Assembly: GCA_004331795.1 (NCBI GenBank)
Contig: SJSR01000001.1
Coordinates: 558,001 to 622,000, forward strand
Source: Erythrobacteraceae bacterium CFH 75059
GTDB taxonomy: Bacteria > Pseudomonadota > Alphaproteobacteria > Sphingomonadales > Sphingomonadaceae
Direction of reading: 5' to 3'
Length of the DNA: 64,000 bases
Position 1 is the stretch's first letter, and each line of letters starts with the position of its first letter. The translations under genes were made by a program, and so were the position numbers. Below are positions 25,493-34,403 of the stretch, piece by piece. Under the pieces are notes generated by a model that saw nothing but the letters and a program-made list of their open reading frames with translations, searched no databases and had not been told where the DNA came from.

Positions 25493-26950
25493 TCAGCCGA
25501 ACAAATCTTCCTGCGCGCCTGATGCTGGCGAGGGATGCGGCGGGCGCTCGCGAACGGACACGGGAACGGCCTCCACCCGGCCATCGGCGAATTCCAGCCA
25601 CAGCCGCCGTTCGCGTTCCGCCTGTGCGCGACCCGTGACCACCCCGCCGCGGGCGCCGCGCACGAGCGCGAAGCCCCGGGCCAGCGGCGCGCGCGGATCG
25701 AGCGTCCGGTGTGTGCGGGCAATGGCGGCGAACCGCTCCATCTCCCTGCCGAAACGGCGCTCCAGCAGCCGCGGGTGCAGCGGCACACGGCCGAGTGCGG
25801 CCGCCCGGCTGCGCCACATCTGCCGCAGCAGCGGAAGCGACAGGCGGCCGGCTTGGCGCTGCAGCCGGTGGCGGGCGACGATCACCCGGTCCTGCAGGCC
25901 GCGGCGCAGCCGCTCGGCCAGCTCGTCGAGACGCTGCGCCTGGGGCTGAAGGACGCTTTCGAGGCGGGGCAGGCGCCGCGCCCGGGCCTCGAGCCGCTCC
26001 GCGCCCAGCGCAGTCAGGCGCAGCACCGCGCGCCGCATCCGCCCCGTCGCCTCCAACAACCCGGCCGCAAGATCGGCGCGCACGGGCACTGCCATTTCCG
26101 CAGCCGCCGTCGGCGTGGGCGCCCGGCGGTCCGCCGCGTGGTCGCACAAGGTTGTGTCCGTCTCGTGGCCGACCGCGCTGATCACCGGGATCGGGCTTGC
26201 CGCCACCGCGCGCACGACGGCCTCGTCGTTGAAGCTCCACAGATCCTCGATCGAGCCGCCCCCCCGCGCCACGATCAGCAGGTCGGGACGCGGCAGCCCT
26301 GCGCCAGGGCCGAGAGCGCCGAAGCCGCGCACCGCGGCGGCAATCTGGCGGGCGGCATCGGGCCCTTGGACGAGCACCGGCCAGACCAGAACCTCGACCG
26401 GAAACCGCTCCGTCAGGCGGTGAAGGATGTCGCGGATCACCGCCCCGGTGGGCGAGGTGACGACGCCGATCACCCGCGGCAGCAGCGGAAGCGGCCGCTT
26501 GCGTGCGGCGGAGAACAGTCCCTCCGCCTCCAGCCGCAGGCGCGTCCGCTCGAGCAGCGCCAGCAGCGCGCCCTCCCCGGCAAGTTCCATCGCGTCGATG
26601 ACGATCTGGTACTTGGATCGGCCGGCATAGGTGGTCAGCCTGCCGGTCGCGACCACCTCCAGCCCGTCCTCAGGCTGGAAGGCGAGGCGCTGCACACCCC
26701 CGCGCCACATGACCCCGTCGATCACCGCCTTGTCATCCTTGAGCGCGCAATACAGATGGCCCGAGGATGCGTGTTTCACTCCGGACAGTTCGCCCCGCAG
26801 CCTGACGAGGCCGAACCGCTCCTCGATGGTGCGCTTGAGCAATCCGGCAAGCTCCGAGACGCCGAGCGGCTCGGCGTTGCCGCCCGGCTGCGGGCGCGCT
26901 ACCAGCCGGGCGGCACTCTCGCCGTCGGTACGGGGATCGGAAGCAGGCAT
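25493..26950 (-). CDS. xseA: exodeoxyribonuclease VII large subunit
   Basis: A 485-residue protein, the catalytic subunit of ExoVII, which degrades single-stranded DNA to oligonucleotides. The N-terminal OB fold is visible (VRLRGELSGVKHASSGHLYCALKDD). The core follows with VIGVVTSPTGAVIRDI, LLIVARGGGSIEDLWSFNDE and ISAVGHETDTTLCDHAADRRAPTPTAAAE. A long Arg/Leu-rich helical region comes after it. I chose ATG 26950, with AAGGAT upstream; it shares the bases CATG with the purD start on the other strand. The small subunit gene xseB is not adjacent. Confidence 0.96.
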   Translation of the reverse strand: MPASDPRTDGESAARLVARPQPGGNAEPLGVSELAGLLKRTIEERFGLVRLRGELSGVKHASSGHLYCALKDDKAVIDGVMWRGGVQRLAFQPEDGLEVVATGRLTTYAGRSKYQIVIDAMELAGEGALLALLERTRLRLEAEGLFSAARKRPLPLLPRVIGVVTSPTGAVIRDILHRLTERFPVEVLVWPVLVQGPDAARQIAAAVRGFGALGPGAGLPRPDLLIVARGGGSIEDLWSFNDEAVVRAVAASPIPVISAVGHETDTTLCDHAADRRAPTPTAAAEMAVPVRADLAAGLLEATGRMRRAVLRLTALGAERLEARARRLPRLESVLQPQAQRLDELAERLRRGLQDRVIVARHRLQRQAGRLSLPLLRQMWRSRAAALGRVPLHPRLLERRFGREMERFAAIARTHRTLDPRAPLARGFALVRGARGGVVTGRAQAERERRLWLEFADGRVEAVPVSVRERPPHPSPASGAQEDLFG

Positions 26951-28229
26951 GAACATCCTTCTGGTGGGCGGCGGCGGGCGCGAGCATGCGCTCGCGTGGA
27001 AGCTGGCGCAATCCCCGTCGCTGACGACCCTGTACGCGGCGCCCGGCAACCCCGGCATCGCGCAGCATGCGCGGACCGTGCCGCTGGACATCGACGATCA
27101 TGCGGCGGTCGGCGCCTTCTGCCGCGCCCACGCCGTTTCGCTGGTGGTGATCGGCCCCGAAGCCCCGCTGGTCGCGGGCCTTGCCGACGCGCTGCGCCGC
27201 GATGGAGTGGCCGTCTTCGGGCCCTCGGCGGCGGCGGCACGGCTCGAGGGCAGCAAGGGCTTCGCCAAGGACCTGTGCCAGCGGTCAGGGATCCCGACTG
27301 CCCGCTATGTCCGCACGGCTTCGCTCGAGGAAGCCCGCCGCGCCGTGCTGGCCTTTCAGGCGCCGTTCGTCCTCAAGGCCGACGGGCTGGCCGCGGGCAA
27401 GGGTGTGGTGATCGCCGAGACGCTTGCCGAAGCCGAGCTCGCGCTGGCCGATCTGTTTGCCGGTCCGGGCGGCGCGGAGGTGGTGATCGAGGAATATCTG
27501 CACGGCGAAGAGGTGAGCGTCTTTGCGCTGACCGACGGCACCCGCATCCTCCCCTTCGGCAGCGCGCAGGACCACAAGCGCGTGGGCGACGGCGACACCG
27601 GTCCGAACACCGGTGGCATGGGCGCGTACGCGCCGGCGCCGGTTCTCACCCCTGAGCTGTGTGAACGGGTTTACAGCCAGATCATCGCCCCGACGGTCGA
27701 CACCCTGCGTGCGGACGGGAACCCCTATGTCGGCGCTCTCTACGCGGGAGTGATGCTGACGGCCAGCGGACCGCGGCTGATCGAATACAACTGCCGCTTT
27801 GGTGACCCGGAGTGCCAAGTGCTGATGATGCTTTACCGCGGCGATCTGGCCGCCCTGCTGCTCCGCTGCGCGCAGGGCGAACTGGACGACGCGCCGGCAC
27901 CCGATGCTCATTTTGCGTCGCGATCGGCGCTGACGGTCGTGGTGGCGGCAAAAGGGTATCCCGGCCAGCCGCGCCTTGGCGGGCGTGTCGAGCTTGGCGG
28001 TGCGGAAGACGGCGGCGCCGTCGTCTTTCAGGCCGGCACCCGGCGCGAGGGCGATCACCTCGTCGCCAGCGGCGGGCGGGTGCTGGCCGTGACCGCAACG
28101 GGCGACACACTGCCGGAGGCGCGCGACGCGGCGTACCGCGCCGTGGAGCGGATCGGCTTCGCGGACGGGTTCTGGCGCCGCGACATAGGCTGGCGCGAGC
28201 TGCGGCGCGCGGCGTTGCGGAGCCGCTGA
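26949..28229 (+). CDS. purD: phosphoribosylamine-glycine ligase
   Basis: A 426-residue ATP-grasp enzyme for the second step of purine synthesis, joining glycine to phosphoribosylamine. The N-terminus [17 protein letters not shown] and the motifs [55 protein letters not shown] and [13 protein letters not shown] are standard. Its ATG overlaps the xseA start on the opposite strand by two bases, so its promoter and ribosome-binding site (GGAAGCAGG) lie inside xseA. Its end is eight bases from the convergent kinase gene. Confidence 0.97.
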   Translation: MNILLVGGGGREHALAWKLAQSPSLTTLYAAPGNPGIAQHARTVPLDIDDHAAVGAFCRAHAVSLVVIGPEAPLVAGLADALRRDGVAVFGPSAAAARLEGSKGFAKDLCQRSGIPTARYVRTASLEEARRAVLAFQAPFVLKADGLAAGKGVVIAETLAEAELALADLFAGPGGAEVVIEEYLHGEEVSVFALTDGTRILPFGSAQDHKRVGDGDTGPNTGGMGAYAPAPVLTPELCERVYSQIIAPTVDTLRADGNPYVGALYAGVMLTASGPRLIEYNCRFGDPECQVLMMLYRGDLAALLLRCAQGELDDAPAPDAHFASRSALTVVVAAKGYPGQPRLGGRVELGGAEDGGAVVFQAGTRREGDHLVASGGRVLAVTATGDTLPEARDAAYRAVERIGFADGFWRRDIGWRELRRAALRSR

Positions 28230-28237
28230 CCCGACAA

Positions 28238-29383
28238 TCAGGCGGGTTGCGCGGCGACGGGCCGGGCGGGTGCGGGCTCGCGCGGCGCGGTCTCGAACGG
28301 CAGTTCGATGGTCACGGCAAAGCCGCCTTCCTCGCTCCGCCCGATGGCGAAGCTGTGGTCCTCGCCATAGCCCTGCTCGAGCCGGTTGCGGATGTTGACG
28401 AGTCCCACGCCGGTCGACGTGCGCGCACGGTGGCCGAGTTCGGCCGCGGTCAAAGGCCCCGCAGCGGCCGGTCCCGGCCCGGTGTCGCTGACCTCGATCC
28501 GCAGGCGGTCACCGCGGCGCTGCGCGTCGATGGAGATGCGCGCGCCCTCTTCCTGCGCGCTCACTGCGTATTTGATGGCGTTTTCCACCAGCGGCTGCAG
28601 CAGCAGCGACGGGATCAGCCCGTCGGCAGCCTCGTGACTGACCCGGAAGGAGGTGCGCAGCCGTTCCTCGAACCGCATCCGCTCGATCTCGAGATATAGC
28701 TTCAGTGTCTCGACCTCCTGCGCCACCGTGTGCTTGGCGCTGGGCTGCGCGACCAGCGTGTGCCGCAGGAAGGCGGACAGGCGCGTCAGCATCGCGTTGG
28801 CCGGATCGGTCTGCTTCAGCAGCACCAGCGTGCTGATCGAGTTGAGGGTGTTGAACAGGAAATGCGGGTTGAGCTGGTAGCGCAGCATGGCGAGCTGGGC
28901 ATTGGCGGCCTGAGCCTCCAGCCGCAGCAGCCGGTCGGCCTGCTGCTCGATCTTGAGGAAGAAATTGATGGCGAAATAGAGGCCCGACCACGCGCCAAGG
29001 AGGGTCAGCGGATAGATCAGGATGCCCACGAACAGCTGGGCAAAGCCGGTCGTCGACTCCGGCCGGTAGAGCGTGATCACCCAGGCGTCGATGGCGGTGA
29101 GCACCGTGACCGCAACCACCAGCGCCAGGACGGCGCCCGTCCACAGCAGGATCGGGCGCAGCTGCATCAGGTGCCGGTAGATGACCGCCAGAATGAGGCT
29201 GATGGAAAAGCCGCTCACCATCTCGATCAGCGTGATGATGAGGAAATCCCATTCCTGCCGGCCGGCGATGGCCGAAGCCGAGCGCAGCACGAAGGCGCCG
29301 GTCCAGCCGGCGAACTGGAGCTGCCAGAAGGCGCGGTTCTTGTTCTCGAAGAACGGAACGGGCTTGATCGGCAGGGCAACCAT
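28238..29383 (-). CDS. LytS/YehU-type sensor histidine kinase
   Basis: A 381-residue membrane kinase. The N-terminal 140 residues hold four hydrophobic spans, followed by a short helix (FFLKIEQQADRLLRLEAQ). The His-kinase domain of the LytS type has the phosphoacceptor in YQLNPHFLFNTLNS (His174) and LEIERMRFEERL. The ATPase part has LLQPLVENAIKYA (N box), VSDTGPG and the G box TGVGLVNIRNRL. The C-terminal tail is Pro/Ala-rich. No response regulator is adjacent; the LytTR regulator at 21097-21894 is the likely partner. Confidence 0.92.
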   Translation of the reverse strand: MVALPIKPVPFFENKNRAFWQLQFAGWTGAFVLRSASAIAGRQEWDFLIITLIEMVSGFSISLILAVIYRHLMQLRPILLWTGAVLALVVAVTVLTAIDAWVITLYRPESTTGFAQLFVGILIYPLTLLGAWSGLYFAINFFLKIEQQADRLLRLEAQAANAQLAMLRYQLNPHFLFNTLNSISTLVLLKQTDPANAMLTRLSAFLRHTLVAQPSAKHTVAQEVETLKLYLEIERMRFEERLRTSFRVSHEAADGLIPSLLLQPLVENAIKYAVSAQEEGARISIDAQRRGDRLRIEVSDTGPGPAAAGPLTAAELGHRARTSTGVGLVNIRNRLEQGYGEDHSFAIGRSEEGGFAVTIELPFETAPREPAPARPVAAQPA

Positions 29384-29462
29384 GGCTGCGGCCGGTCATA
29401 GCGCAATTGTGCCGGCGCTCGCCAGCGCGTAGTGTCCGGCTGCGGCGGCTGGAGACAGGGCG

Positions 29463-30074
29463 ATGGACGAGGGCAACGACAGCGGGAAAGGCGCCGCGCC
29501 GCCGCGCGCGCGCTTCCGCGAAATGAAGGAAGGAACGGCGGCCGACTGGGCGATCATCGCCGGCGAATATGGCCGCTTTGCCAAGGGACTGCCGGACCGG
29601 GTGCTGGACCACCTGCGCCTCCTCGAGGGGGATTTCGGCGGTTTTCCGGTCTGCCGGCTGGAGCACTCCCTGCAGACGGCCACGCGGGCGTGGCGCGACG
29701 GCCGCGACGAAGCCTACACGGTGATGGCCCTGCTGCACGACATCGGCGACACGCTCGGCAGCTACAACCATCCCGACGTCGCGGCGGCCATCCTGCAGCC
29801 GTTCGTCTCGGACGAACTGCACTGGATCTGCAAGCATCACGGCGCCTTTCAGGGGCACTACTACTTCCACTTCCTCGGCATGGACCGCGACGCGCGCGAC
29901 GCGTTTCGCGAGCACCCGCACTACGAGGCCTGCCGCACCTTCTGCGAACTCTATGACCAGGCAGCCTTCGACCCGGACTATCGAAGCGAGCCGCTGGAAT
30001 TCTTCGAGCCGATGGTGCGCCGCGTGCTGGCGCGGCCGCTCCGCTCGCCGCTTGCCCGAGCGCTCGACGCCTAG
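29463..30074 (+). CDS. HD domain-containing protein (PhnZ-like branch)
   Basis: A 203-residue metal-dependent HD-domain protein. The metal ligands appear in CRLEHSLQTATRA (His), LLHDIGDTLGSYNH (His-Asp) and KHHGAFQGHYYFH (His). The order resembles a branch that includes the PhnZ phosphonate-cleaving oxygenase and inositol oxygenase, mixed-valence di-iron enzymes, rather than plain phosphohydrolases. Whether this protein oxidises or hydrolyses is not known. Divergent from the kinase gene; four bases overlap the end of the convergent peptidase gene. Confidence 0.82.
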   Translation: MDEGNDSGKGAAPPRARFREMKEGTAADWAIIAGEYGRFAKGLPDRVLDHLRLLEGDFGGFPVCRLEHSLQTATRAWRDGRDEAYTVMALLHDIGDTLGSYNHPDVAAAILQPFVSDELHWICKHHGAFQGHYYFHFLGMDRDARDAFREHPHYEACRTFCELYDQAAFDPDYRSEPLEFFEPMVRRVLARPLRSPLARALDA

Positions 30075-31099
30075 CGGATGGGGGCGGGATCGGCGGCTGC
30101 GGCGGCGGGAAAACGCGCCCGCCAGTCGGCAGCGCCGGAACCCTCACGGGCCGCCGCAATGAGCGGCAGCTCGGCAGCGATGGCAGCCGCACGCTCGTCC
30201 CATCCGTCATGGGTCCGGCGCCGCATGATGCCTCCCAGCGCGCCCGCGGCGCTGCGCGGACCCCATTGGCGCATGAACTGCACCGCCGCCTCGGGAGGAT
30301 AGCCGGCGTTGGCGAGAAGCCACGGCATCATCCGGTCGGCCTCGCGCTCGGTCGCACGGATCTTTGCCTGGCTGCGTCCGTTGGCATCAAGCCAGGCCCG
30401 GTGGCCCAGCAGGTTGTGCGCAACCTCGTGGGCGACAGCCGCCGCGAGCAGCGGGTCGGGCAAGGCAAAGCCGCTGAACCGGCGGCCGATCAGCACCCGC
30501 TCGCCATCGGCCATGACCCGGCGCCCGTCATGCAGCAGCTCGAACCGGCTGACGCAGGCCGGCACACCGGCGATGCGCGCATGCGCGGTGGCGCCATCCT
30601 GCCGCCGCCACGCGAGTTCCGCGACCCCGTCACGGCGCAGCGAGGCGTCGATGGCCTCGTTGATCCGCGCCATCCGCTGCCAGGCGGCCGTGTCCGCAGC
30701 CTGTTCCAGCGGCAAGGATTCGCCGTCCAGCGCCAGCACCGCATCGTTCGCCCGCAGTCCGGCAGCCTCGGCCGGCGAGGCGGGCGCAACCGCCTGCACC
30801 CCGATCGGCCCGGCAAGGCCCAGCGCCGCACGCACAGCAGCGGGATCGGTGTAGCTGCCCGCATCGTGCAGCAGCAGCCCGAGCGCCGGGTTCCGGCGGG
30901 CGCAGAAGGCCGCATTTCCCGAGACTATCTGCCAGCCGATGCGGTGAAGGCGGGCCTCCTGCTCCTGCCACGCCGACAGCGGCGCCGCGAGCGGAGCGCC
31001 CGGCCCGGTGTCATCGGTGTGAGCCACCACGGGAGCACTGGCGAGCACGCACGCCATCAGCATTATTGGCGCAGGCGTTCGCCGCCCGGATCGTGTCAT
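30071..31099 (-). CDS. M48-type metallopeptidase with a PDZ domain
   Basis: 342 residues with a signal peptide (MLMACVLASAPVVA) and then a PDZ-like region around residues 95-165 (VQAVAPASPAEAAGLRANDAVLALDG). The zinc site HEVAHNLLGH (HExxH) follows, with READRMMPW supplying the third ligand and PEAAVQFMRQWG completing the fold. Order and location suggest a periplasmic quality-control protease. It overlaps the DsbA-like gene by four bases and lies near a second M48 gene, so an envelope protein-folding cluster is likely. Three cysteines follow the signal peptide. Confidence 0.82.
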   Translation of the reverse strand: MTRSGRRTPAPIMLMACVLASAPVVAHTDDTGPGAPLAAPLSAWQEQEARLHRIGWQIVSGNAAFCARRNPALGLLLHDAGSYTDPAAVRAALGLAGPIGVQAVAPASPAEAAGLRANDAVLALDGESLPLEQAADTAAWQRMARINEAIDASLRRDGVAELAWRRQDGATAHARIAGVPACVSRFELLHDGRRVMADGERVLIGRRFSGFALPDPLLAAAVAHEVAHNLLGHRAWLDANGRSQAKIRATEREADRMMPWLLANAGYPPEAAVQFMRQWGPRSAAGALGGIMRRRTHDGWDERAAAIAAELPLIAAAREGSGAADWRARFPAAAAADPAPIR

Positions 31100-31815
31100 C
31101 GCGCCGCCGTCCGCGTGCCCGCCAAAGCCGCCGCGAGAGCACGCTCGCCCACGGCTCCCTGGATCAGCTGGTCTCCCGCCACCCAGCTCGGCGTGCCGGT
31201 GAAGCCCAGCTGCGCGGCGAAGGCGCGCGTGCGTTCCAGCTCCTGCTCGATCTCGGGAGAACGCAGGGCGAGCCGGGCCGCGTCGAGATCGAGCCCCGCC
31301 GCGCGGGCGGCCGCAGCGATGCTCGCGTCATCGACCCGTCCGGCCGCGAACATGGCGTCGTGAAAGGCTGCGAACCGCCCCTGCCGCGCCGCCGCCAGCG
31401 CCCACCGCGCCGCTTCCTCGCTGCCGGGGAAGATGGCCCATTCGCGGATCACCACCTTGAGCTCGGGATCCGCGGCGACGAGACGGGCGACATCGGCGAC
31501 GCTCGCCTTGCAGTAGCCGCAGGCGTAGTCGGTGAACTCCACCAGCACCCGCGAGCCGTTCGGATTGCCGAGCACAGCGCCGGGAAACGGGGTGGCAACG
31601 TCGTCGCGGATCGACTGGAGCCGGCTTTGCGCCTCGCGATGCTGCAGGTTCTCGACCATGGCCGGAAGCAGTTCGGGATGGTCGAGCAGATAGGACCGGA
31701 TGTGCCGATCTGCAAAGCCGCCGGCAAACCACAGCATGGTGCCGCCAAACCCGGCCGCCAGCGCCAGGACAGCTCCCGCCGCCCAAGGAAGCACACGACG
31801 CGCGAACGTGCTCAT
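31096..31815 (-). CDS. DsbA-family thiol:disulfide oxidoreductase
   Basis: 239 residues: an N-terminal membrane anchor (residues 8-30), a helical segment (HIRSYLLDHPELLPAMVENLQ) and a thioredoxin-fold domain. The active site is TDYACGYCKAS (CGYC), the cis-proline loop is TGTPSWVAG. The helical insert and CxxC fit the DsbA/BdbD-like (COG1651) group, which form or isomerise disulfides in the periplasm. It sits between two M48 peptidase genes. Confidence 0.92.
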   Translation of the reverse strand: MSTFARRVLPWAAGAVLALAAGFGGTMLWFAGGFADRHIRSYLLDHPELLPAMVENLQHREAQSRLQSIRDDVATPFPGAVLGNPNGSRVLVEFTDYACGYCKASVADVARLVAADPELKVVIREWAIFPGSEEAARWALAAARQGRFAAFHDAMFAAGRVDDASIAAAARAAGLDLDAARLALRSPEIEQELERTRAFAAQLGFTGTPSWVAGDQLIQGAVGERALAAALAGTRTAAR

Positions 31816-31816
31816 G

Positions 31817-33199
31817 TCAGCGCCGCGGCCGTGAACGCTCGCGCTCCAGCGCCGCCTGCGCCGCCATGCCGATGTCCTGGGCGCGCAGCCAGTCCGGCGA
31901 GCCGACCGGCAGACCCGCCTCCGCCCCGCGGGCGTTGCGCAGGGCCGCGGCGTGGTCGCGTCTCAGCGCCTGCTGCTCGGCGCTGGCCAGCATGGCGCGT
32001 GCCTGATCCCCCTGCTGGGCGTAGATGACGCCGAGCTGATGCCAAGCAAAGGCGTTGGCGCGATCGCGCGCCACGGACGCGCGAAGCACCCTCAGCGCTT
32101 CCTCGTGATAGGCCGGATCTTCCGCCGCGATCAGGGCATGGCCGTAGATCGATCCGATCAGCGGCGCATTGCCTGTCAACCGCGTCGCCTCGCGCAGCGG
32201 CGCGATCGCCTCGCGCGGGCGCCCCGATTCCAGCAGCACCTGACCCTTCAGCTCGAGAAAATACGGATTGTCCGGCTCCTTCGCGAGCAGGGCACGCGTT
32301 TCGGCCAGCGCCTGCTCGATCCGCGCGTCCTTGTGAAAGGCGTAGGCCCGGGCATAGTGCGCCGCCACGCTCGTGTCGCTCGGGGGGTAGGCGCGCAGGA
32401 TCTGCTCGGGCTGGCCAAGATAGCCGGCGAGCTTGGCCTTGACCGCTTCGAAGCGCGCCTGGAGGCGAGGATCATCCGGCGCGTCCCAGGCCGGGTCGGC
32501 GACATAGGTCTCGCGCAGCCGCTGGATCCGGTCCACCGACAGCGGATGGGTCTGCAGGAATTCCGTCTCGTCGTTGCGGCGATAGCCACGCATCGACAGC
32601 TCGCCCTGCAGCTTGCGGAAGAACGACAGCGACCCGCGGCCCGAAATGCCGGCAGCCGACAGATATTGCGCGCCGGCGGCGTCGGCGCTCGCTTCCTGGA
32701 CGCGGCTGAAGGCGAGGAAGCTCCCGATGGCGGCCCGCTGTCCGGCCATCATGATCCCCGGCGCGACTTCGCCCGCCCCCGCAGCCGCCGCAGCAACGCC
32801 GAGAAGCAGCGACAGCAGGCTGACCCGCGCCGCATTGCCCATGCCTTCGTGGAGGCGGTTGATGTGGCCGCCGGTGATGTGGCCGAGTTCGTGGGCGATC
32901 ACGCCCTGCACCTCGTTGGCCGTGTCGGCCGCTTCGATCAGGCCGCTGTGGATGTAGATGATCTGTCCGCCCGCGACGAAGGCATTGATCGACGGGTTGG
33001 CGACCAGCACGATCTGCACATTGCCCGGCTCGAGCCCCGCCGCCTTGACCAGCGGTGCGGCCATGTCGTTCAGCAGGGCCTCGGTCTCCGTGTCGCGCAG
33101 GATCGACTGCGCCAGCACCGGCCGGGCGGTGAGCATCAGCAGCGCAAGGCTGGCGAAGGCCGCGGCAAGCAGGCGCAGGGCGGTCGGGATGCGGTTCAT
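31817..33199 (-). CDS. M48 family metalloprotease with TPR domain (BepA-like)
   Basis: 460 residues: a signal peptide (LLMLTARPVLA), then an M48 peptidase domain with ALLNDMAAPLVKAAGL, NAFVAGGQIIYIHSGL, the zinc site GVIAHELGHITGGH and QEASADAAGAQYL for the third ligand. The C-terminal 200 residues are tetratricopeptide-like helices (YARAYAFHKDARIEQALAETRALL and onward). This matches BepA/YfgC, a periplasmic protease and chaperone for outer-membrane proteins such as LptD. ATG 33199 is chosen for the signal peptide; a longer upstream frame shadows the next gene. Confidence 0.93.
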   Translation of the reverse strand: MNRIPTALRLLAAAFASLALLMLTARPVLAQSILRDTETEALLNDMAAPLVKAAGLEPGNVQIVLVANPSINAFVAGGQIIYIHSGLIEAADTANEVQGVIAHELGHITGGHINRLHEGMGNAARVSLLSLLLGVAAAAAGAGEVAPGIMMAGQRAAIGSFLAFSRVQEASADAAGAQYLSAAGISGRGSLSFFRKLQGELSMRGYRRNDETEFLQTHPLSVDRIQRLRETYVADPAWDAPDDPRLQARFEAVKAKLAGYLGQPEQILRAYPPSDTSVAAHYARAYAFHKDARIEQALAETRALLAKEPDNPYFLELKGQVLLESGRPREAIAPLREATRLTGNAPLIGSIYGHALIAAEDPAYHEEALRVLRASVARDRANAFAWHQLGVIYAQQGDQARAMLASAEQQALRRDHAAALRNARGAEAGLPVGSPDWLRAQDIGMAAQAALERERSRPRR

Positions 33200-33212
33200 G
33201 GCCGGTGCAACG

Positions 33213-34352
33213 CTAAGATGCCCCGGCATGAATGGGCGCTGAAGTGCCGGGCGAGGACGGGTCCGGGCGGTGATCGGGGACAAGGGCACGGTGGGCAGGG
33301 CCATCTGCGCCGAGCCCCAGCATCTCGAGGAAGCCGTGTGCGGCGGCGTAGTCCGGCCCCTGCCACAGCGGCACGCCGGCAGCGGCGATGGCGGTGGCAA
33401 GCGGTCCGTCGGCGGCGCGCGGCGGCCGTCCGGTTGTGCGGATGAAGATCCCGCGCACGCGGCCGGGATGCTCCTCCACGAAGGCGCCGAACGCGGGCAG
33501 GTCGTCCTGCGTGTCGTCGCCGACAAGAATGAAGGCAAGATCGGGGTAGAACGCCGCCAGGTGGCGCAGCGCATCCCGCTTGTGCGCGCCATGACCTGAC
33601 CGGCCGAGAGTGGCGCGGTTGAACCCCCAGTCGCGCAGCAGCATGGGTCCGGGCGGCAGCGCCCTGCCCGCCTTGAAGGCGGCGAGATAGGGAAACAGGT
33701 TCCAGGGGCTGGAGGAGATGTAGAACACCGGATTGGCCGGCGCGGCCAGGCGGGTGCCGCCGGGAACTCCGCCGTGCCCCTGATCCGCGCTCCGGCTGCC
33801 GAGCGCGGCGTAGAACGCGTCGGCACCCGGGACGAGCAGGCGTTCGCCGGGCCGCTCCAGCAGCACGCGCCGCCAGTTGCGCGCGAGCGATCGCCAGCCC
33901 CCGGTGATGCCGGTTTCGATGATCGTGTCGTCGATGTCGGAGACGATGGCGGGGCTGGCGGCGCCGGGCGCGAGAACGAACGCCGTGCTGCGGCGCTCGT
34001 GCCGCCCGTCCCGCCAGCGCAGCGTCACCGTTTCCCAACGCGGAGAGAGATCCGGCGGCTGTGGCACGGGCGCGGGGATGTCCCACACGGCGAATCCTTC
34101 GTCATCGGTCGTCGCCTCGTGCACCGTGCGGGCCACCCCGTGCCCGAGTTCCAGCCGCACCGGAAGGCGAGGGACCTCGCGCGACAGGTACTGGCCGGCC
34201 ATCAGCCTCAGCGTCCGCCAGCGCCCGGCGCGCGTGGCGTCGAAATCCGGCGGCGCGGCGCGCAAGGCCCGGGCGCGCAGCCGCAACCGCTCCGCGTTGC
34301 GATATCCGTGGAAGGGGTGCAGGCAGATGGAACGCAGCAGCAGGTCGGGCAC
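33213..34352 (-). CDS. App1-like phosphatidate phosphatase domain protein (DUF2183)
   Basis: A 379-residue protein of the DUF2183/App1 family. The HAD-type catalytic motif is SDIDDTIIETG; NPVFYISSSPWNLFPYL and DWGFNRATLG follow, then KRDALRHLAAFYPDLAFILVGDDTQDD. Yeast App1 is a phosphatidate phosphatase; bacterial members are poorly studied. The N-terminal 130 residues form a beta-rich region. There is no signal peptide. It lies 13 bases upstream of the BepA-like gene on the same strand. Confidence 0.88.
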   Translation of the reverse strand: MPDLLLRSICLHPFHGYRNAERLRLRARALRAAPPDFDATRAGRWRTLRLMAGQYLSREVPRLPVRLELGHGVARTVHEATTDDEGFAVWDIPAPVPQPPDLSPRWETVTLRWRDGRHERRSTAFVLAPGAASPAIVSDIDDTIIETGITGGWRSLARNWRRVLLERPGERLLVPGADAFYAALGSRSADQGHGGVPGGTRLAAPANPVFYISSSPWNLFPYLAAFKAGRALPPGPMLLRDWGFNRATLGRSGHGAHKRDALRHLAAFYPDLAFILVGDDTQDDLPAFGAFVEEHPGRVRGIFIRTTGRPPRAADGPLATAIAAAGVPLWQGPDYAAAHGFLEMLGLGADGPAHRALVPDHRPDPSSPGTSAPIHAGAS

Positions 34353-34403
34353 CAGCCTCCCCTAGCCGCAACGATGCCGGGGAACCAGCGCGCCGACGGG
34401 CCG

